Source of the DNA: Candidatus Saccharimonadota bacterium
Lineage (GTDB): Bacteria; Patescibacteriota; Saccharimonadia; Saccharimonadales; UBA4665
Assembly (NCBI GenBank): GCA_027357065.1
Contig: DAHVVZ010000021.1
Coordinates: forward strand, 1 to 33,135
Length of the DNA stretch: 33,135 nt
Reading direction: 5' to 3'
Below are positions 18,188 through 28,167 of this stretch, in pieces (position 1 is the stretch's first letter; every line of letters begins with the position of its first letter). A program made the position numbers and the translations under genes. The notes below the pieces were generated by a model that was not told the origin of the DNA, searched no databases, and saw only the letters and a list, made by a program, of their open reading frames with translations.

Positions 18188-18253
18188 GTGCGCAACCACC
18201 TAGCTGAGCCAACGAGTTGACTCTATGAATTATTGACTAAGGCAAATACTTGC

Positions 18254-18547
18254 TTAGTAAGATCTGCGGAAGCCGCCGCTGCCTCTAGAGGAGCGGTCTT
18301 CTTGTGGACGAGCTTCATTAACCGTAATTGAACGGCCGTTAAAGTCTTTGCCGTTAAGTGCTGCCATCGCAGCCTTAGCTTCGTTGTCATCTGACATTTC
18401 TATAAAGCCGAAGCCTTTAGACTGACCACTGTCGCGGTCTTTAATTACTGCTGAACTGGTTACTTTACCGTGTTCTGCGAATAATGCTTCTAGTTCCTGT
18501 TCGGTGACACTGTAAGCGAGTCCGCCTACGTATAGTTTCATTGCCAT
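18254..18547 (-). CDS. RRM-type RNA-binding protein
   Basis: RNP2 LYVGGL and RNP1 KGFGFIEM; C-terminal RSSRGSGGFRRSY; SD agaagg. Confidence 0.93.
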   Translation of the reverse strand: MAMKLYVGGLAYSVTEQELEALFAEHGKVTSSAVIKDRDSGQSKGFGFIEMSDDNEAKAAMAALNGKDFNGRSITVNEARPQEDRSSRGSGGFRRSY

Positions 18548-18876
18548 GATCTTAATACCTTCTTTTAAATAATATCGCTTGCTTAATACTTATCTGCCCG
18601 CGATTATTTAGAGTCAGTAAAGACTAATAATTATGCAAACGGAGAGTTTCAGTAACTACTTGCTTATCTATAGGATAGCACAGATTAGACGCTTCTGCAC
18701 GCTTTAGAGGTGATTATCTTAAACGAGACCAAGCCAGACACTTTATTTAGTAGACGTTTTAAGCTGTTAAATGCCTGTTTCAATGCAAAGAGAGCGACTG
18801 TTGATTATTTAATAATAGGTACTATAGTTAAGGATGAGACGGCTATTAATAAACACTTACATAAAAAATAAAGCAT

Positions 18877-20142
18877 ATGAGTTTAATATTCGCTGAACAG
18901 GAACCTAGGTTTCAGGAAGCAAGTGTTAACTTAGATGAAACCTCTAATGTAGGTGAGTTAGGTAGAACTATGCTTAGCACTTATGCCCTGGAAGAACAAG
19001 AGGTCGAGCCTGTCGAGGCCCCCGAAACTATTGAAACTTTATTAGACAAGTATGAAAAACCGCTTAGTGATGGCTGGTTAGTGGAATTCCATAACCTTCC
19101 GGAAGGAGTAACCGCATATAACGCCAGTCGGGTATTTAATGTTAATCAGGTACCGCACATGCTGGTACGTGAAGAAGGTAACCGGGCCGATCAGGAGTTT
19201 ACTTCAAGAGTTGCCATCTACCAGGTAAGCGAAGACGGTCGGCACTGCTGGCCTAGCGGTATTTCGAACCTGCCGGAGCTAATCAAAGGCAGTATCACCC
19301 AAGATCCGGCTATTTCTTATGTACGGGGAAATTGGACCTTAAGCTGGGTGGAGGTTGAGCCGGTAAATGTGAGTAGTCCGAATCAGGGGGCAAGCTGGAA
19401 ATCGGTGATTGCAATTGGACCTACGCTAGATAAACTTAACCGCTTAAGCGAGACAATTGAGTCTAGTGACGGCAATAGTCTGCACCGTCCGGTGGAGTTG
19501 CCGGACACCAAAGGAGTGCGCGCCGTAGAACTTCTTGACGGCCGAATCGGCATAACTACCCGCACCTCTTTAGACGGAAAGTACGAGCTGCGTTATGCAA
19601 TCGCCGACTCTTGGGAAGAAGTTACGACCGATCTTTTATCCGCCGCCAAGCCAATTAAGGGCTTAGATGGGCTAATTGCGAATGTTGACGATCGCTATGC
19701 TAAACGCTGGATTGGGCCTAATGACCAAAGGCTACTGGCAAACGGCGAGGTATCGCTTCTTTTCCATGCCGGCCGGTTTATTGAAGACTCGGTTCCCGAT
19801 AGTCGCGAGTATGATGTTTTGCACTGCATCCTTACTCCTGGCACAAAAGATACACCGACCGAGGCTAAATTTATAAAGCTTCTCGCAAGAAGCGACGACT
19901 TTAATTTACCGCCTGCTACTTTGCCTCCTAAACGACCAGACCTCGAGCGTGTCGCTTACCCAAGCTGCCTTATTATGCCGAAAGAGCGAAATATGGCTTC
20001 AATTTTGCTGGCTGCCCTAAGAGACTCCGGTGAAGCAGGGATTAAAGTTTCCGACCCGCTAAAAGAGTGGCGAGAAGATAACCCGGAATATGCCAATAAC
20101 CCCTTCCCCCAGTCAAGCGAACAACTCACGATAGCTGCTTAA
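18877..20142 (+). CDS. DUF1861-like (GH130-like beta-propeller) protein
   Basis: YNASRVFNVNQVPHMLVREEGNRADQEFTSRVAIYQ, LLDGRIGITTR, KRWIGPNDQRLLANGEVSLLFHAGRF, VAYPSCLI. Confidence 0.55.
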   Translation: MSLIFAEQEPRFQEASVNLDETSNVGELGRTMLSTYALEEQEVEPVEAPETIETLLDKYEKPLSDGWLVEFHNLPEGVTAYNASRVFNVNQVPHMLVREEGNRADQEFTSRVAIYQVSEDGRHCWPSGISNLPELIKGSITQDPAISYVRGNWTLSWVEVEPVNVSSPNQGASWKSVIAIGPTLDKLNRLSETIESSDGNSLHRPVELPDTKGVRAVELLDGRIGITTRTSLDGKYELRYAIADSWEEVTTDLLSAAKPIKGLDGLIANVDDRYAKRWIGPNDQRLLANGEVSLLFHAGRFIEDSVPDSREYDVLHCILTPGTKDTPTEAKFIKLLARSDDFNLPPATLPPKRPDLERVAYPSCLIMPKERNMASILLAALRDSGEAGIKVSDPLKEWREDNPEYANNPFPQSSEQLTIAA

Positions 20143-20181
20143 GAACTTATTCTTAATTTTATCTAGCTTAAAAGGTCATCT

Positions 20182-22575
20182 CTACTCTGACGTAAAGTCT
20201 GCCGGCCACTGCCATTCCTGAACCTCAGGCATGTCAACGCCGTGCTCATCTATATATGCCTGGTGCTCAACCAGCTTCTCCTGCATCTTCTCTTTTAGAG
20301 CCTCGGCCGCATCTCCCTGAAGACCGACCCTCTCAATAACATCCATGACTAAATGGAAGCGGTCCATGTCGTTACGCACCGTCATATCAAAAGCCGTAGT
20401 GATCGTTCCCTCTTCTTTGTAGCCACGGACATGCATGTTGCGGTTGGTGCGGCGATAAGTCAAACGGTGAATTACCCAAGGGTAACCGTGGAAAGCAAAA
20501 ATTATTTCTTTATCTTTAGTAAACAACAGGTCGTATTCAATGTCGGTCATACCGTGCGAGTGTTCGGTGTCCGGCTCTAGACGCATCAGATCGACGACAT
20601 TAATAACCCGAACTTTTAGATCCGGTAAGTTCTCGCGCAGGATTGATACCGCGGCCAGGGTTTCCAGCGTTGGAACGTCTCCGGCGCAAGCCATCACCAC
20701 GTCCGGCTCACTTCCCTGATCGTTGCTAGCCCAGTTCCAAACTCCAAGGCCTTTAGTACAATGATCGATCGCCTCATCTATCGATAGCCACTGTGGACTA
20801 TCGTGTTTTCCGGTAATTGTCAGGTTAATGTAATTACGGCTCTTCAAGCAGTGATCCATGACCGATAATAGGGTGTTCGCGTCCGGTGGCAGATAAATCC
20901 TGACCACTGAAGCTTTTTTATTTAGCATGTGGTCAATGAAGCCCGGATCCTGATGCGTAAAACCATTGTGATCTTGGCGCCAAACATGGGAAGTCAAGAG
21001 GTAGTTTAAAGAAGCAATCGAATGGCGCCAAGGCAGCTCAGCAGACATCTTAAGCCATTTGGCATGCTGGTTAACCATCGAGTCAACGATCCTTATGAAG
21101 GCCTCATAGCTATGAAAGATTCCATGTCGTCCGGTAAGTAAATAGCCTTCCAGCCAGCCTTCGTCCTGATGCTCGCTAAGCATTGAGTCAAATACCGCAC
21201 CGCTTTGGGCTAGAAACTCATCAGTCTCGCGTGTTCTGGCGTTCCACTGACGGTTAGTAACTTCAAATACAGCTTCAATGCGATTCGATATGGCTTCGTC
21301 CGGACCGAATATCCGGAAGTTATGCTGGCTCTCATTGAACTTAATGACATCGCGCAGGTATGGACCGAGGGCATGCATATTCCCAGCGTTGACGATACTG
21401 CGACTAGGGATCGGCACGGCATATTCCCTAAAGTCGGGGAGTCTTAGTTCTCTTAGAAAACCGCCGCCGTTACTGTGCGGATTGGCTCCCATGCGCTTTT
21501 CTCCGCTCGGCGCCAACTCTGCCAGCTCATGCACTAAGCGCCCCTGATTGTCGAACAATTCTTCCGGCTTATAACTTTTCAGCCAGTTCTCGAGCACAGC
21601 CACGTTTTGTGGGTGATCGGCATCTACCGGCAACGGCACCTGATGTGCCCGGAAGGTGTTTTCATTAGGCTTTCCGTCAACCATCTTCGGTCCGGTCCAG
21701 CCTTTTGGCGAATTAAGAACAATCATCGGCCAGCGCGGACGAGTAGAATCGTTATTGTCCCTAGCATTGGATTGGATACGCTGGATTTCACTAACTACCT
21801 CATTAAGCTTAGCTGCCATCAGCTGATGCATTAGCTGCGGATCGTCACCTTCAACAAAGTACGGCGTCCATCCGTATCCTCTTAGCAGCTGATCTAATTC
21901 TTCGTGTTCAATGCGGGCCAGTACAGTTGGGTTGCTGATCTTGTAGCCATTGAGGTGCAGAATTGGCAGTACCGCGCCATCGGTTTTGGGGTTTAAGAAC
22001 TTGTTAGAGTGCCAGGATGTCGCGAGCGGACCGGTCTCCGCTTCACCGTCGCCGATTACGCAGGCCACAATTAGGTCTGGATTATCGAAGACTGCACCGA
22101 ATGCATGGCTTAAGGAATAGCCGAGTTCTCCACCCTCATGCATCGAGCCGGGAACTTGCGGCGAAACATGGCTTGATAAACCGCCTGGGAAGGAGAACAT
22201 TTTAAATAGCCGCGCCATGCCGGCCTCATCTTGCGTTACTTCTGGGTAGACTTCGCTAAAAGTTCCTTCGAGATAGGTATTGCCGACTAAAGCCGGACCG
22301 CCGTGCCCGGGACCGGATATGTAGAGCATATTTAAGTCATATTCTTTAATCACCCGATTGAGGTGAGCATAGATAAAGTTTTGACCCGGGGTCGTGCCCC
22401 AGTGTCCAAGAAGCAGCTTTTTTACATGATCCAGCTCCAGCGGCTGGCGAAGTAGCGGGTTGGCGGCAAGATAAATTTGACCTACCGATAAATAGTTGGC
22501 GGCGCGCCAATAGGCGTCAATCTTACGCAGTGCTTCAGCATCAAGCGGATTTTCGTTGTCGTTATTCATTTGCAC
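20182..22575 (-). CDS. xfp: Xylulose-5-phosphate/fructose-6-phosphate phosphoketolase
   Basis: [81 protein letters not shown]. Confidence 0.97.
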   Translation of the reverse strand: MQMNNDNENPLDAEALRKIDAYWRAANYLSVGQIYLAANPLLRQPLELDHVKKLLLGHWGTTPGQNFIYAHLNRVIKEYDLNMLYISGPGHGGPALVGNTYLEGTFSEVYPEVTQDEAGMARLFKMFSFPGGLSSHVSPQVPGSMHEGGELGYSLSHAFGAVFDNPDLIVACVIGDGEAETGPLATSWHSNKFLNPKTDGAVLPILHLNGYKISNPTVLARIEHEELDQLLRGYGWTPYFVEGDDPQLMHQLMAAKLNEVVSEIQRIQSNARDNNDSTRPRWPMIVLNSPKGWTGPKMVDGKPNENTFRAHQVPLPVDADHPQNVAVLENWLKSYKPEELFDNQGRLVHELAELAPSGEKRMGANPHSNGGGFLRELRLPDFREYAVPIPSRSIVNAGNMHALGPYLRDVIKFNESQHNFRIFGPDEAISNRIEAVFEVTNRQWNARTRETDEFLAQSGAVFDSMLSEHQDEGWLEGYLLTGRHGIFHSYEAFIRIVDSMVNQHAKWLKMSAELPWRHSIASLNYLLTSHVWRQDHNGFTHQDPGFIDHMLNKKASVVRIYLPPDANTLLSVMDHCLKSRNYINLTITGKHDSPQWLSIDEAIDHCTKGLGVWNWASNDQGSEPDVVMACAGDVPTLETLAAVSILRENLPDLKVRVINVVDLMRLEPDTEHSHGMTDIEYDLLFTKDKEIIFAFHGYPWVIHRLTYRRTNRNMHVRGYKEEGTITTAFDMTVRNDMDRFHLVMDVIERVGLQGDAAEALKEKMQEKLVEHQAYIDEHGVDMPEVQEWQWPADFTSE

Positions 22576-23704
22576 CCCCTTTTTGAATTAGCTCTTTGGC
22601 TTGGCTTGCCATAACGTAGGCTTCGTCAGTCGGCAAGACATGGACACCAACACGGCTATCGTCTGCCGAAATTAGAAATTGATGATTCTGGTTACGCAAC
22701 CCATCTATTTTAATCCCCAGAAACTCAAGCTTGCTACAGACTCTTTCTCTGATTATAGAAGACTGCTCGCCAATACCGCCAGAGAAAATTAGTGAATCAA
22801 GGCCTTCAGTGGCACTGGATAGTGAACCTATCGCTCGTGCCACGTGGTAGCAGAACAAAGCCACCGCCTCGGCTGCGCGCTGATTGGTACTTTCATTATC
22901 CAGCAAGGTTTTCATGTCAGCCGATAGACCGGAGACGCCAAGCAAACCGGACTCGGTACTCATCATCTGATTGAATTGTTCAGGGCTAACTCCGTCTTTC
23001 TGGTAGAGATACCAGCCCAGTCCGGGATCTAAATCCCCACTGCGACTGCTCATAATAATGCCTGACGCGGGCGTAAAAGACATGGTCGTATCAACCGGTT
23101 GGCCCTTAACGGTAGCGGCCAGACTCGCGCCACTGCCCAAATGAGCATAGATAACCCGACCGTTCACGGCATCTTCGCCGGCCGCATCTCTAAAGGCTTG
23201 CTGCAGATAACTATAGGATAAGCCGTGAAAGCCATAGCGGCGCAGGGCGTCTACTCCCTGGTACTTCTGCGGTAAAGGCAATATCTGCGCCAAGCGTGGC
23301 AAATCCCTGAAAAAAGCCGTATCAAAACAAGCAATTTGTAAGGCCTGATCGAAGGACTGTTTGCATAAAGCAATTAGCTTTAAGGCAAGAGGAAGATGTT
23401 CTTGATCAAAGATAATATATTCTTCTAGATCACTGATAACTTCATCGGTAATCTTGACCGGCTCAATATATTTGGGACCTCCTTGAACCAGCCGGTGAGC
23501 AATGGCCACCAGCAACTCACCCTCTACTTCTTTAAGCAAACTGCTAAGAAAATTGTTCGCAGCTTCCTCAAATGATCTGTTAATTAGCGATTCTTCAATA
23601 TTGCTTAATTCATTTAGCGATGGCGAGTCGCCCTCCAGCGCATAAACAGTAGCTTTAATACTAGATGAGCCGGCGTTGATCGCAACAATTATTTTCCGCT
23701 TCAA
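22562..23704 (-). CDS. ackA: Acetate kinase (TTG start)
   Basis: [62 protein letters not shown]-like [10 protein letters not shown]; overlaps xfp start by 14 nt. Confidence 0.95.
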   Translation of the reverse strand: MKRKIIVAINAGSSSIKATVYALEGDSPSLNELSNIEESLINRSFEEAANNFLSSLLKEVEGELLVAIAHRLVQGGPKYIEPVKITDEVISDLEEYIIFDQEHLPLALKLIALCKQSFDQALQIACFDTAFFRDLPRLAQILPLPQKYQGVDALRRYGFHGLSYSYLQQAFRDAAGEDAVNGRVIYAHLGSGASLAATVKGQPVDTTMSFTPASGIIMSSRSGDLDPGLGWYLYQKDGVSPEQFNQMMSTESGLLGVSGLSADMKTLLDNESTNQRAAEAVALFCYHVARAIGSLSSATEGLDSLIFSGGIGEQSSIIRERVCSKLEFLGIKIDGLRNQNHQFLISADDSRVGVHVLPTDEAYVMASQAKELIQKGGANE

Positions 23705-23846
23705 TTACGGCCGTCCTTAATTGTCATACTTTTTAAAACCACAAGTTTGAGACATTTTTCCCACCATAGATATTGCTATATCTAAGCATATGCTATGTGC
23801 GGCTGGGATTCAATTTGCTATGGTTTCGTCGATTTAAGATTTTTGC

Positions 23847-24704
23847 TTAGCGCTTGGAGTTAGCAGCTATTAGTAAGTTATTTACTTGCCGCGATAGGTC
23901 TTCGACAGTCGAACGGTTCTTTTTTCTGGCGATTGCCCAAATCGGGCGCGTCAGTGTCGGTGTCTTAATCTTAATCAGCTTAGCGCTAGCAATATCTTCT
24001 TTGACCATGTGGAATGGCAGCAAGGCCGTTCCTCTTCCGGAAAGCGCCATGTCTTTAAGCAGTTCGAGGCTGGTTGAGTAAAAAACAGGCTGAACATTTA
24101 AACCTAACCTCTTAAATTGTTTTGTGAAATGCGCAAAAGTTGTCGAATCGAGATTAAACGCCAGCCAATCGTCGATACCCCCATCCCGATCCTTGGTTTG
24201 CAGTTTCGGTGAACTGACAAATACGAACTTTTCGGTATGCAACCTTTTAACCTTAATGTCTTTGGGGACGTACCCGGGCTGACCAGTGATTAGTCCTAGA
24301 TCGATCTTATCGGTCAGTAAATCACTAATAATTTTTTTGGAGTTGTCGACCATAATTTCTAGCCCGCTTAGGATGTTAGAGTCTTTAGCCGAAGAATAAA
24401 GCAGATAGGCAATGCTATCGATAATCCCAATGTGCCGAGATTGGTGGGTAATTAGTTTACTAAGCTTCTTATGTAGTAGCGCGTCTTCTTTAAGAATCTT
24501 GGTGGCGCTCTCCAGTACCAGCTTTCCTTCTTTAGTTAGTTCAACATCATAGCGGTTACGCTCAAACAATTTAACGCCAAGAGAGCGCTCTAAGGAGCCG
24601 ATTGCAAGAGTTATTGCCGGCTGGGACTTACCGAGCGCTAGGGCGGCGGCAGAGAAGCTTTTATACTTCGCGACTTCATAAAATTTTTTGTACCGATGAT
24701 CCAT
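23847..24704 (-). CDS. LysR-type transcriptional regulator, start revised from track
   Basis: MDHRYKKFYEVAKYKSFSAAALALGKSQPAITLAIGSLERSLGVKLFERNRYDVELTKEG; TATACT-6-ATG. Confidence 0.9.
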   Translation of the reverse strand: MDHRYKKFYEVAKYKSFSAAALALGKSQPAITLAIGSLERSLGVKLFERNRYDVELTKEGKLVLESATKILKEDALLHKKLSKLITHQSRHIGIIDSIAYLLYSSAKDSNILSGLEIMVDNSKKIISDLLTDKIDLGLITGQPGYVPKDIKVKRLHTEKFVFVSSPKLQTKDRDGGIDDWLAFNLDSTTFAHFTKQFKRLGLNVQPVFYSTSLELLKDMALSGRGTALLPFHMVKEDIASAKLIKIKTPTLTRPIWAIARKKNRSTVEDLSRQVNNLLIAANSKR

Positions 24705-24742
24705 ATGATCAGTATATAGCATAGTTTTTATTTATTACAGAT

Positions 24743-24757
24743 ATAAGCTTGTCTTAT
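24743..24757. promoter_or_regulatory. Candidate LysR-type operator (T-N11-A) between LysR gene and ino1
   Basis: ATAAG-CTTGT-CTTAT, perfect 5-bp arms; T24744-N11-A24756; overlaps ino1 -35. Confidence 0.6.
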
Positions 24758-24777
24758 TTTAAAGTCTTTTGTAGAAT
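24749..24777 (+). promoter_or_regulatory. ino1 promoter, leaderless configuration
   Basis: TTGTCT (24749-24754) -17 bp- TAGAAT (24772-24777) -7 nt- ATG 24785. Confidence 0.6.
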
Positions 24778-24784
24778 GACTTTT

Positions 24785-25927
24785 ATGACAGCAAACGACA
24801 ATCAGGAAATAAAAATAGCAGTAATTGGAGCTGGAAACTGTTTTTCCGCTCTCTACCAGGGATTTAGCTTTTACAAAGACTCCGATCAGGATAATATTCC
24901 GGGCGTTATGTTCGCGGACATTGGCGGCTATCGTCCAAGTTCAATTAAGGTCGTAGCGGTTTATGATATCGATGCTAGAAAAGTTGGGCTTCCAACCGGC
25001 AAGGCGATATTCTCTAAACCAAACTGCGCCAGAGTTTTTGCTCCTAATGTGCCGGACGGTCCTATCGTTCAAATGGGTCAGCCACTCGATGGTTTTTCGG
25101 ACTACATGTTAAATCAGCCCGAGGATATCGGATTCAGGCTGTCAGATGCCAAGCCTGTAGATATCGTTAAGTCACTTAAAGAAAGTGGTGCCGACATATT
25201 AGTTAATTACCTTCCGGTTGGCTCACAAAAAGCTACCGAATTTTACGCTCAGGCCGCCATTGATGCCGGCGTGGCCTTTTTAAACTGCATACCGGTCTTT
25301 ATCGCTAGCGACCCAAAGTGGGAACAAAAGTTTATTGACGCCAAGCTACCGCTAATTGGCGACGACATGCGCTCCCAGCTCGGTGCCAGTGTTTTAAGTC
25401 AGGTATTACAAGAGCTAGCTTTTGACCGCGGAATGGTTGTAGATTTCCATCAGCAGATCAACATTGGCGGTAATACCGACTTTAACAATATGATGGTTCA
25501 ATCCAGACTCGAAAGTAAAAAGAAGAGTAAAGAAAATGTCATCCGGGCTCAAAACGACCTGCGCGGCATTGAAGTTCCAAAAGACAGCTTATTTGCCGGG
25601 CCCAGTACTTTCTTGCCGTATCTAAAGGACAACAAGGTAGCTTACTTTAATATTAGATTGCGCGGTTTCGGTGATAACCCAGTAACTATTGATGCTAAGC
25701 TATCGGTGCAGGATAGCGAGAACAGCGCCGGAGTAGTGATAGACGCTATTCGCTACCTAAAAGTCGCCCGTGAACTGGGTATTATTGGCGCACTAAGAGG
25801 CCCCAGTGCCTGGACGCAAAAGACCCCTCCGGAGCAGATGATGTACGCTGATGCTAAGGAAGAATGCGAAGCTCTGGCCAACCGTCGTCTTACCGCTTCA
25901 GTCAAGCGCCAGCCAAAAGCTAGCTAA
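24785..25927 (+). CDS. ino1: Myo-inositol-1-phosphate synthase (actinobacterial-type Ino1), start revised from track
   Basis: IAVIGAGNCFSALYQGFSFYKD, ILVNYLPVGSQKATEFYAQAAIDAGVAFLNCIPVFIASDPKW, PLIGDDMRSQLGASVLSQVL, NIGGNTDFNNMMVQSRLESKKKSK, NSAGVVIDAIRYLKVARE. Confidence 0.93.
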   Translation: MTANDNQEIKIAVIGAGNCFSALYQGFSFYKDSDQDNIPGVMFADIGGYRPSSIKVVAVYDIDARKVGLPTGKAIFSKPNCARVFAPNVPDGPIVQMGQPLDGFSDYMLNQPEDIGFRLSDAKPVDIVKSLKESGADILVNYLPVGSQKATEFYAQAAIDAGVAFLNCIPVFIASDPKWEQKFIDAKLPLIGDDMRSQLGASVLSQVLQELAFDRGMVVDFHQQINIGGNTDFNNMMVQSRLESKKKSKENVIRAQNDLRGIEVPKDSLFAGPSTFLPYLKDNKVAYFNIRLRGFGDNPVTIDAKLSVQDSENSAGVVIDAIRYLKVARELGIIGALRGPSAWTQKTPPEQMMYADAKEECEALANRRLTASVKRQPKAS

Positions 25928-25958
25928 GTTAAAAAGATCAATTGATTATTTAATTCGG

Positions 25959-26102
25959 CTACTTGGACTTGTCCCACTTGCCCATGTGGCCCATGTGATG
26001 CATTTTGTGTCTAAAACCTCTTAAAAGAGCTCCTAGGCCAATAAAAAAGATGGCTAGTCCGACAGGTGAACCCCAGCCAAGGATTTCGTGCCAGTTTGTC
26101 AT
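25959..26102 (-). CDS. Small membrane protein with His/Met-rich tail (47 aa), not in ORF track
   Basis: Manual translation MTNWHEILGWGSPVGLAIFFIGLGALLRGFRHKMHHMGHMGKWDKSK*; SD aaggag; promoter TTGACG-17-GATAGT on minus strand (26130-26158). Confidence 0.75.
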   Translation of the reverse strand: MTNWHEILGWGSPVGLAIFFIGLGALLRGFRHKMHHMGHMGKWDKSK

Positions 26103-26129
26103 TTTGATACTCCTTATGTTTATATTTTT

Positions 26130-26158
26130 ACTATCCCACTAGAAATATTGGTCGTCAA
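26130..26158 (-). promoter_or_regulatory. Sigma70-like promoter for the 47-aa small ORF
   Basis: Minus strand TTGACG (26153-26158), 17 bp, GATAGT (26130-26135). Confidence 0.6.
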
Positions 26159-26184
26159 GTAGAAGCCCTGATTGGGGGTGGTAA

Positions 26185-26793
26185 TCAGGTGCTAAGTGGT
26201 AGTTGCCTAAAGGGGTGTTTAAGTAGCTGTGCAACTGCATAGCTAAGTAAGATGCCAAAAAAGAACTGGAAAAAGAGTGAACTTTCGCTTAAGTAATAAA
26301 CTATGTGAAATTGAGAAAGCATTGCGAAGACCCCAGCCATAAACTGCAGAAACAGTAAGCCAAGGCTAATCCAATCCTTATATATAAGAATTGTCAGCCA
26401 GCCGCCAAAACCAAGCTCGAATAGAAATAAGACGGTGCTGGCTCCGATATGGCTCCAGTTAAAAAAAGAATTTAGGGTGTCGGGAGTTAACAATACTCCT
26501 AGCAAAAGTACGGTCAGAATATTAATTAGCAGAGCTAACTTTTTCAACACGGGCTTATTCTTAGGCAAGGCGTTGGCGGCACGCAATAAAAAGTAGTCAC
26601 ACAGGATAAAGCCGCCGCCGTAAGTTACAGCTGTCGACCAGTGTTCGCCATAAAAACTCAGTCCGCGGTTATTTTTGAAGCCTTTGGTGGTAATAAAGAC
26701 GGTAAGAGTTAGGAGTAGAAAAAAGCTTATTTGCGCTAAAACAATATTGCCGAGCACTGGATTTTTAAGAAAGCGTACGGTCTTTTCTTTCAT
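26185..26793 (-). CDS. Multi-pass membrane protein, uncharacterised
   Basis: 202-aa hydrophobic ORF with SD gaagg; NRGLSFYGEHWSTAV. Confidence 0.75.
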   Translation of the reverse strand: MKEKTVRFLKNPVLGNIVLAQISFFLLLTLTVFITTKGFKNNRGLSFYGEHWSTAVTYGGGFILCDYFLLRAANALPKNKPVLKKLALLINILTVLLLGVLLTPDTLNSFFNWSHIGASTVLFLFELGFGGWLTILIYKDWISLGLLFLQFMAGVFAMLSQFHIVYYLSESSLFFQFFFGILLSYAVAQLLKHPFRQLPLST

Positions 26794-27148
26794 AAACCTT
26801 CTTTAATTCTATGTCGCTCTAGGTATTTCTGGTCGCTAATTGCAACTCTTTTAGTACCTCTAGCAAGCTTAATTATCTATCTAAATCTATTTTAATCCAT
26901 TATTTATATTTAAAAAATCCATCTATTTCGCTCCGCTTATTAAGAATCTAGCGTTATGTCAATAGCTCTTAACCAGTTTTGCCTTGAATGGAAGAGATAG
27001 ATGCTAGTGCGGCTCTTTAAAAGACAATTTATCTGCGCTTCTGAGTTAATACAGATACGACTTCAAGATAAATATTAACTTTAATGATTAAAGAAGCATA
27101 TGATATTGATATGTTAAAGGCTACAGATGTTTACAGATAGGAGTACCA

Positions 27149-28162
27149 GTGAAGCGCTATAAGATTAGCACCATTCTATCGGTTCTTGGGCTCATTGGCT
27201 TAATAATTATCTTTTATATTAACCGGGGCCAGCTAAAGAGCGTGTTTCATCTCTTAGGAGATCTGCGCTGGTACGTTATAGTTTTGGTTTGCGTAGTTCA
27301 GATATTTAGTTATTGGGTTAACGGTCTCTACTACCGTTCGATTCTTAGGATATTTGGTTACGAGATTAGTATTAAGCGTCTATTCGAAGGCGCGCTGGCG
27401 ACAAACTTCGTTAACTATATCCTGCCGACGGCCGGAATGGCCGGAGCCGGATTCTTGTCGCAAGTCCTAGCTAAAGAAGTTCCGCGCGGCAAAAGCGTGC
27501 TAACGCAGCTGATGCGCTACGCGCTGAGTGCGCTTGCGGTTTTAATTATGATGCCTCTGGGATTCGTTTTAATTTTGCTCAGCCATGACTCAGCGCACCC
27601 AATCGTCAGAGTAACCATTATTTCCGCTTTAGTAATTACCGTTCTGGCTTTTATAATCGTTGGTTTTATCTACCAGGAAAAGCTTCTCCGACACTTCCTA
27701 AAGTGGCTAATTAACAGCCTGAAGCGAATATTCCCGAAAATTAATATTAATGGTGTGCGCAATTTTATCGACGACTTTTATGCTGGTTTTCATGCCATGG
27801 TCAAGCAAAAGCGAAACATGCTGATTCCCTTTTCCTGGTCAATTAACTATATCCTGATTGAAATAGGCACCTTTTATATGGCCTTTCTAGCTTTTGGAAA
27901 AGTTATTGATCCGGGCATCGCAATTATGGCCTACCTGTTCGCAAACATTGCCAGCATCCTTGGTGGAGTATTCTTTTCGGTAGGAGTTTTTGAAGTCGGC
28001 ATGGCCGGGACGCTAGTCGCTCTGGGACAGCCATTTGCGTTTGCGGTTTCGGTAACCGCCCTATATAGAGTACTGAATCTGCTTATTGGTTTGCCGCCGG
28101 GAGCCTTTTACTACCGTAAATTTCTGCCAAAGAAAACCGCCGGGCAAAACTCGACTGTTTAA
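27149..28162 (+). CDS. Lysylphosphatidylglycerol synthase TM region/UPF0104-type flippase-like membrane protein (GTG start)
   Basis: 337-aa multi-TM; TNFVNYILPTAGMAGAGFLSQVL; ASILGGVFFSVGVFEVGMAGTLVALG; LIGLPPGAFYYRKF. Confidence 0.85.
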   Translation: MKRYKISTILSVLGLIGLIIIFYINRGQLKSVFHLLGDLRWYVIVLVCVVQIFSYWVNGLYYRSILRIFGYEISIKRLFEGALATNFVNYILPTAGMAGAGFLSQVLAKEVPRGKSVLTQLMRYALSALAVLIMMPLGFVLILLSHDSAHPIVRVTIISALVITVLAFIIVGFIYQEKLLRHFLKWLINSLKRIFPKININGVRNFIDDFYAGFHAMVKQKRNMLIPFSWSINYILIEIGTFYMAFLAFGKVIDPGIAIMAYLFANIASILGGVFFSVGVFEVGMAGTLVALGQPFAFAVSVTALYRVLNLLIGLPPGAFYYRKFLPKKTAGQNSTV

Positions 28163-28167
28163 GAAAA

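Noticed and set aside
24749-24784. TTG start and N-terminal extension MSYFKVFCRMTF of ino1
   Set aside because: The extension lies in the -35/-10 promoter and LTTR operator; the Ino1 family begins near MTANDNQEIKIAV
26167-26189. Hairpin CCTGATT-gggggtggt-AATCAGG as terminator of the 26185 gene
   Set aside because: No U-tract after the stem on either strand; it spans the stop codon, function unclear
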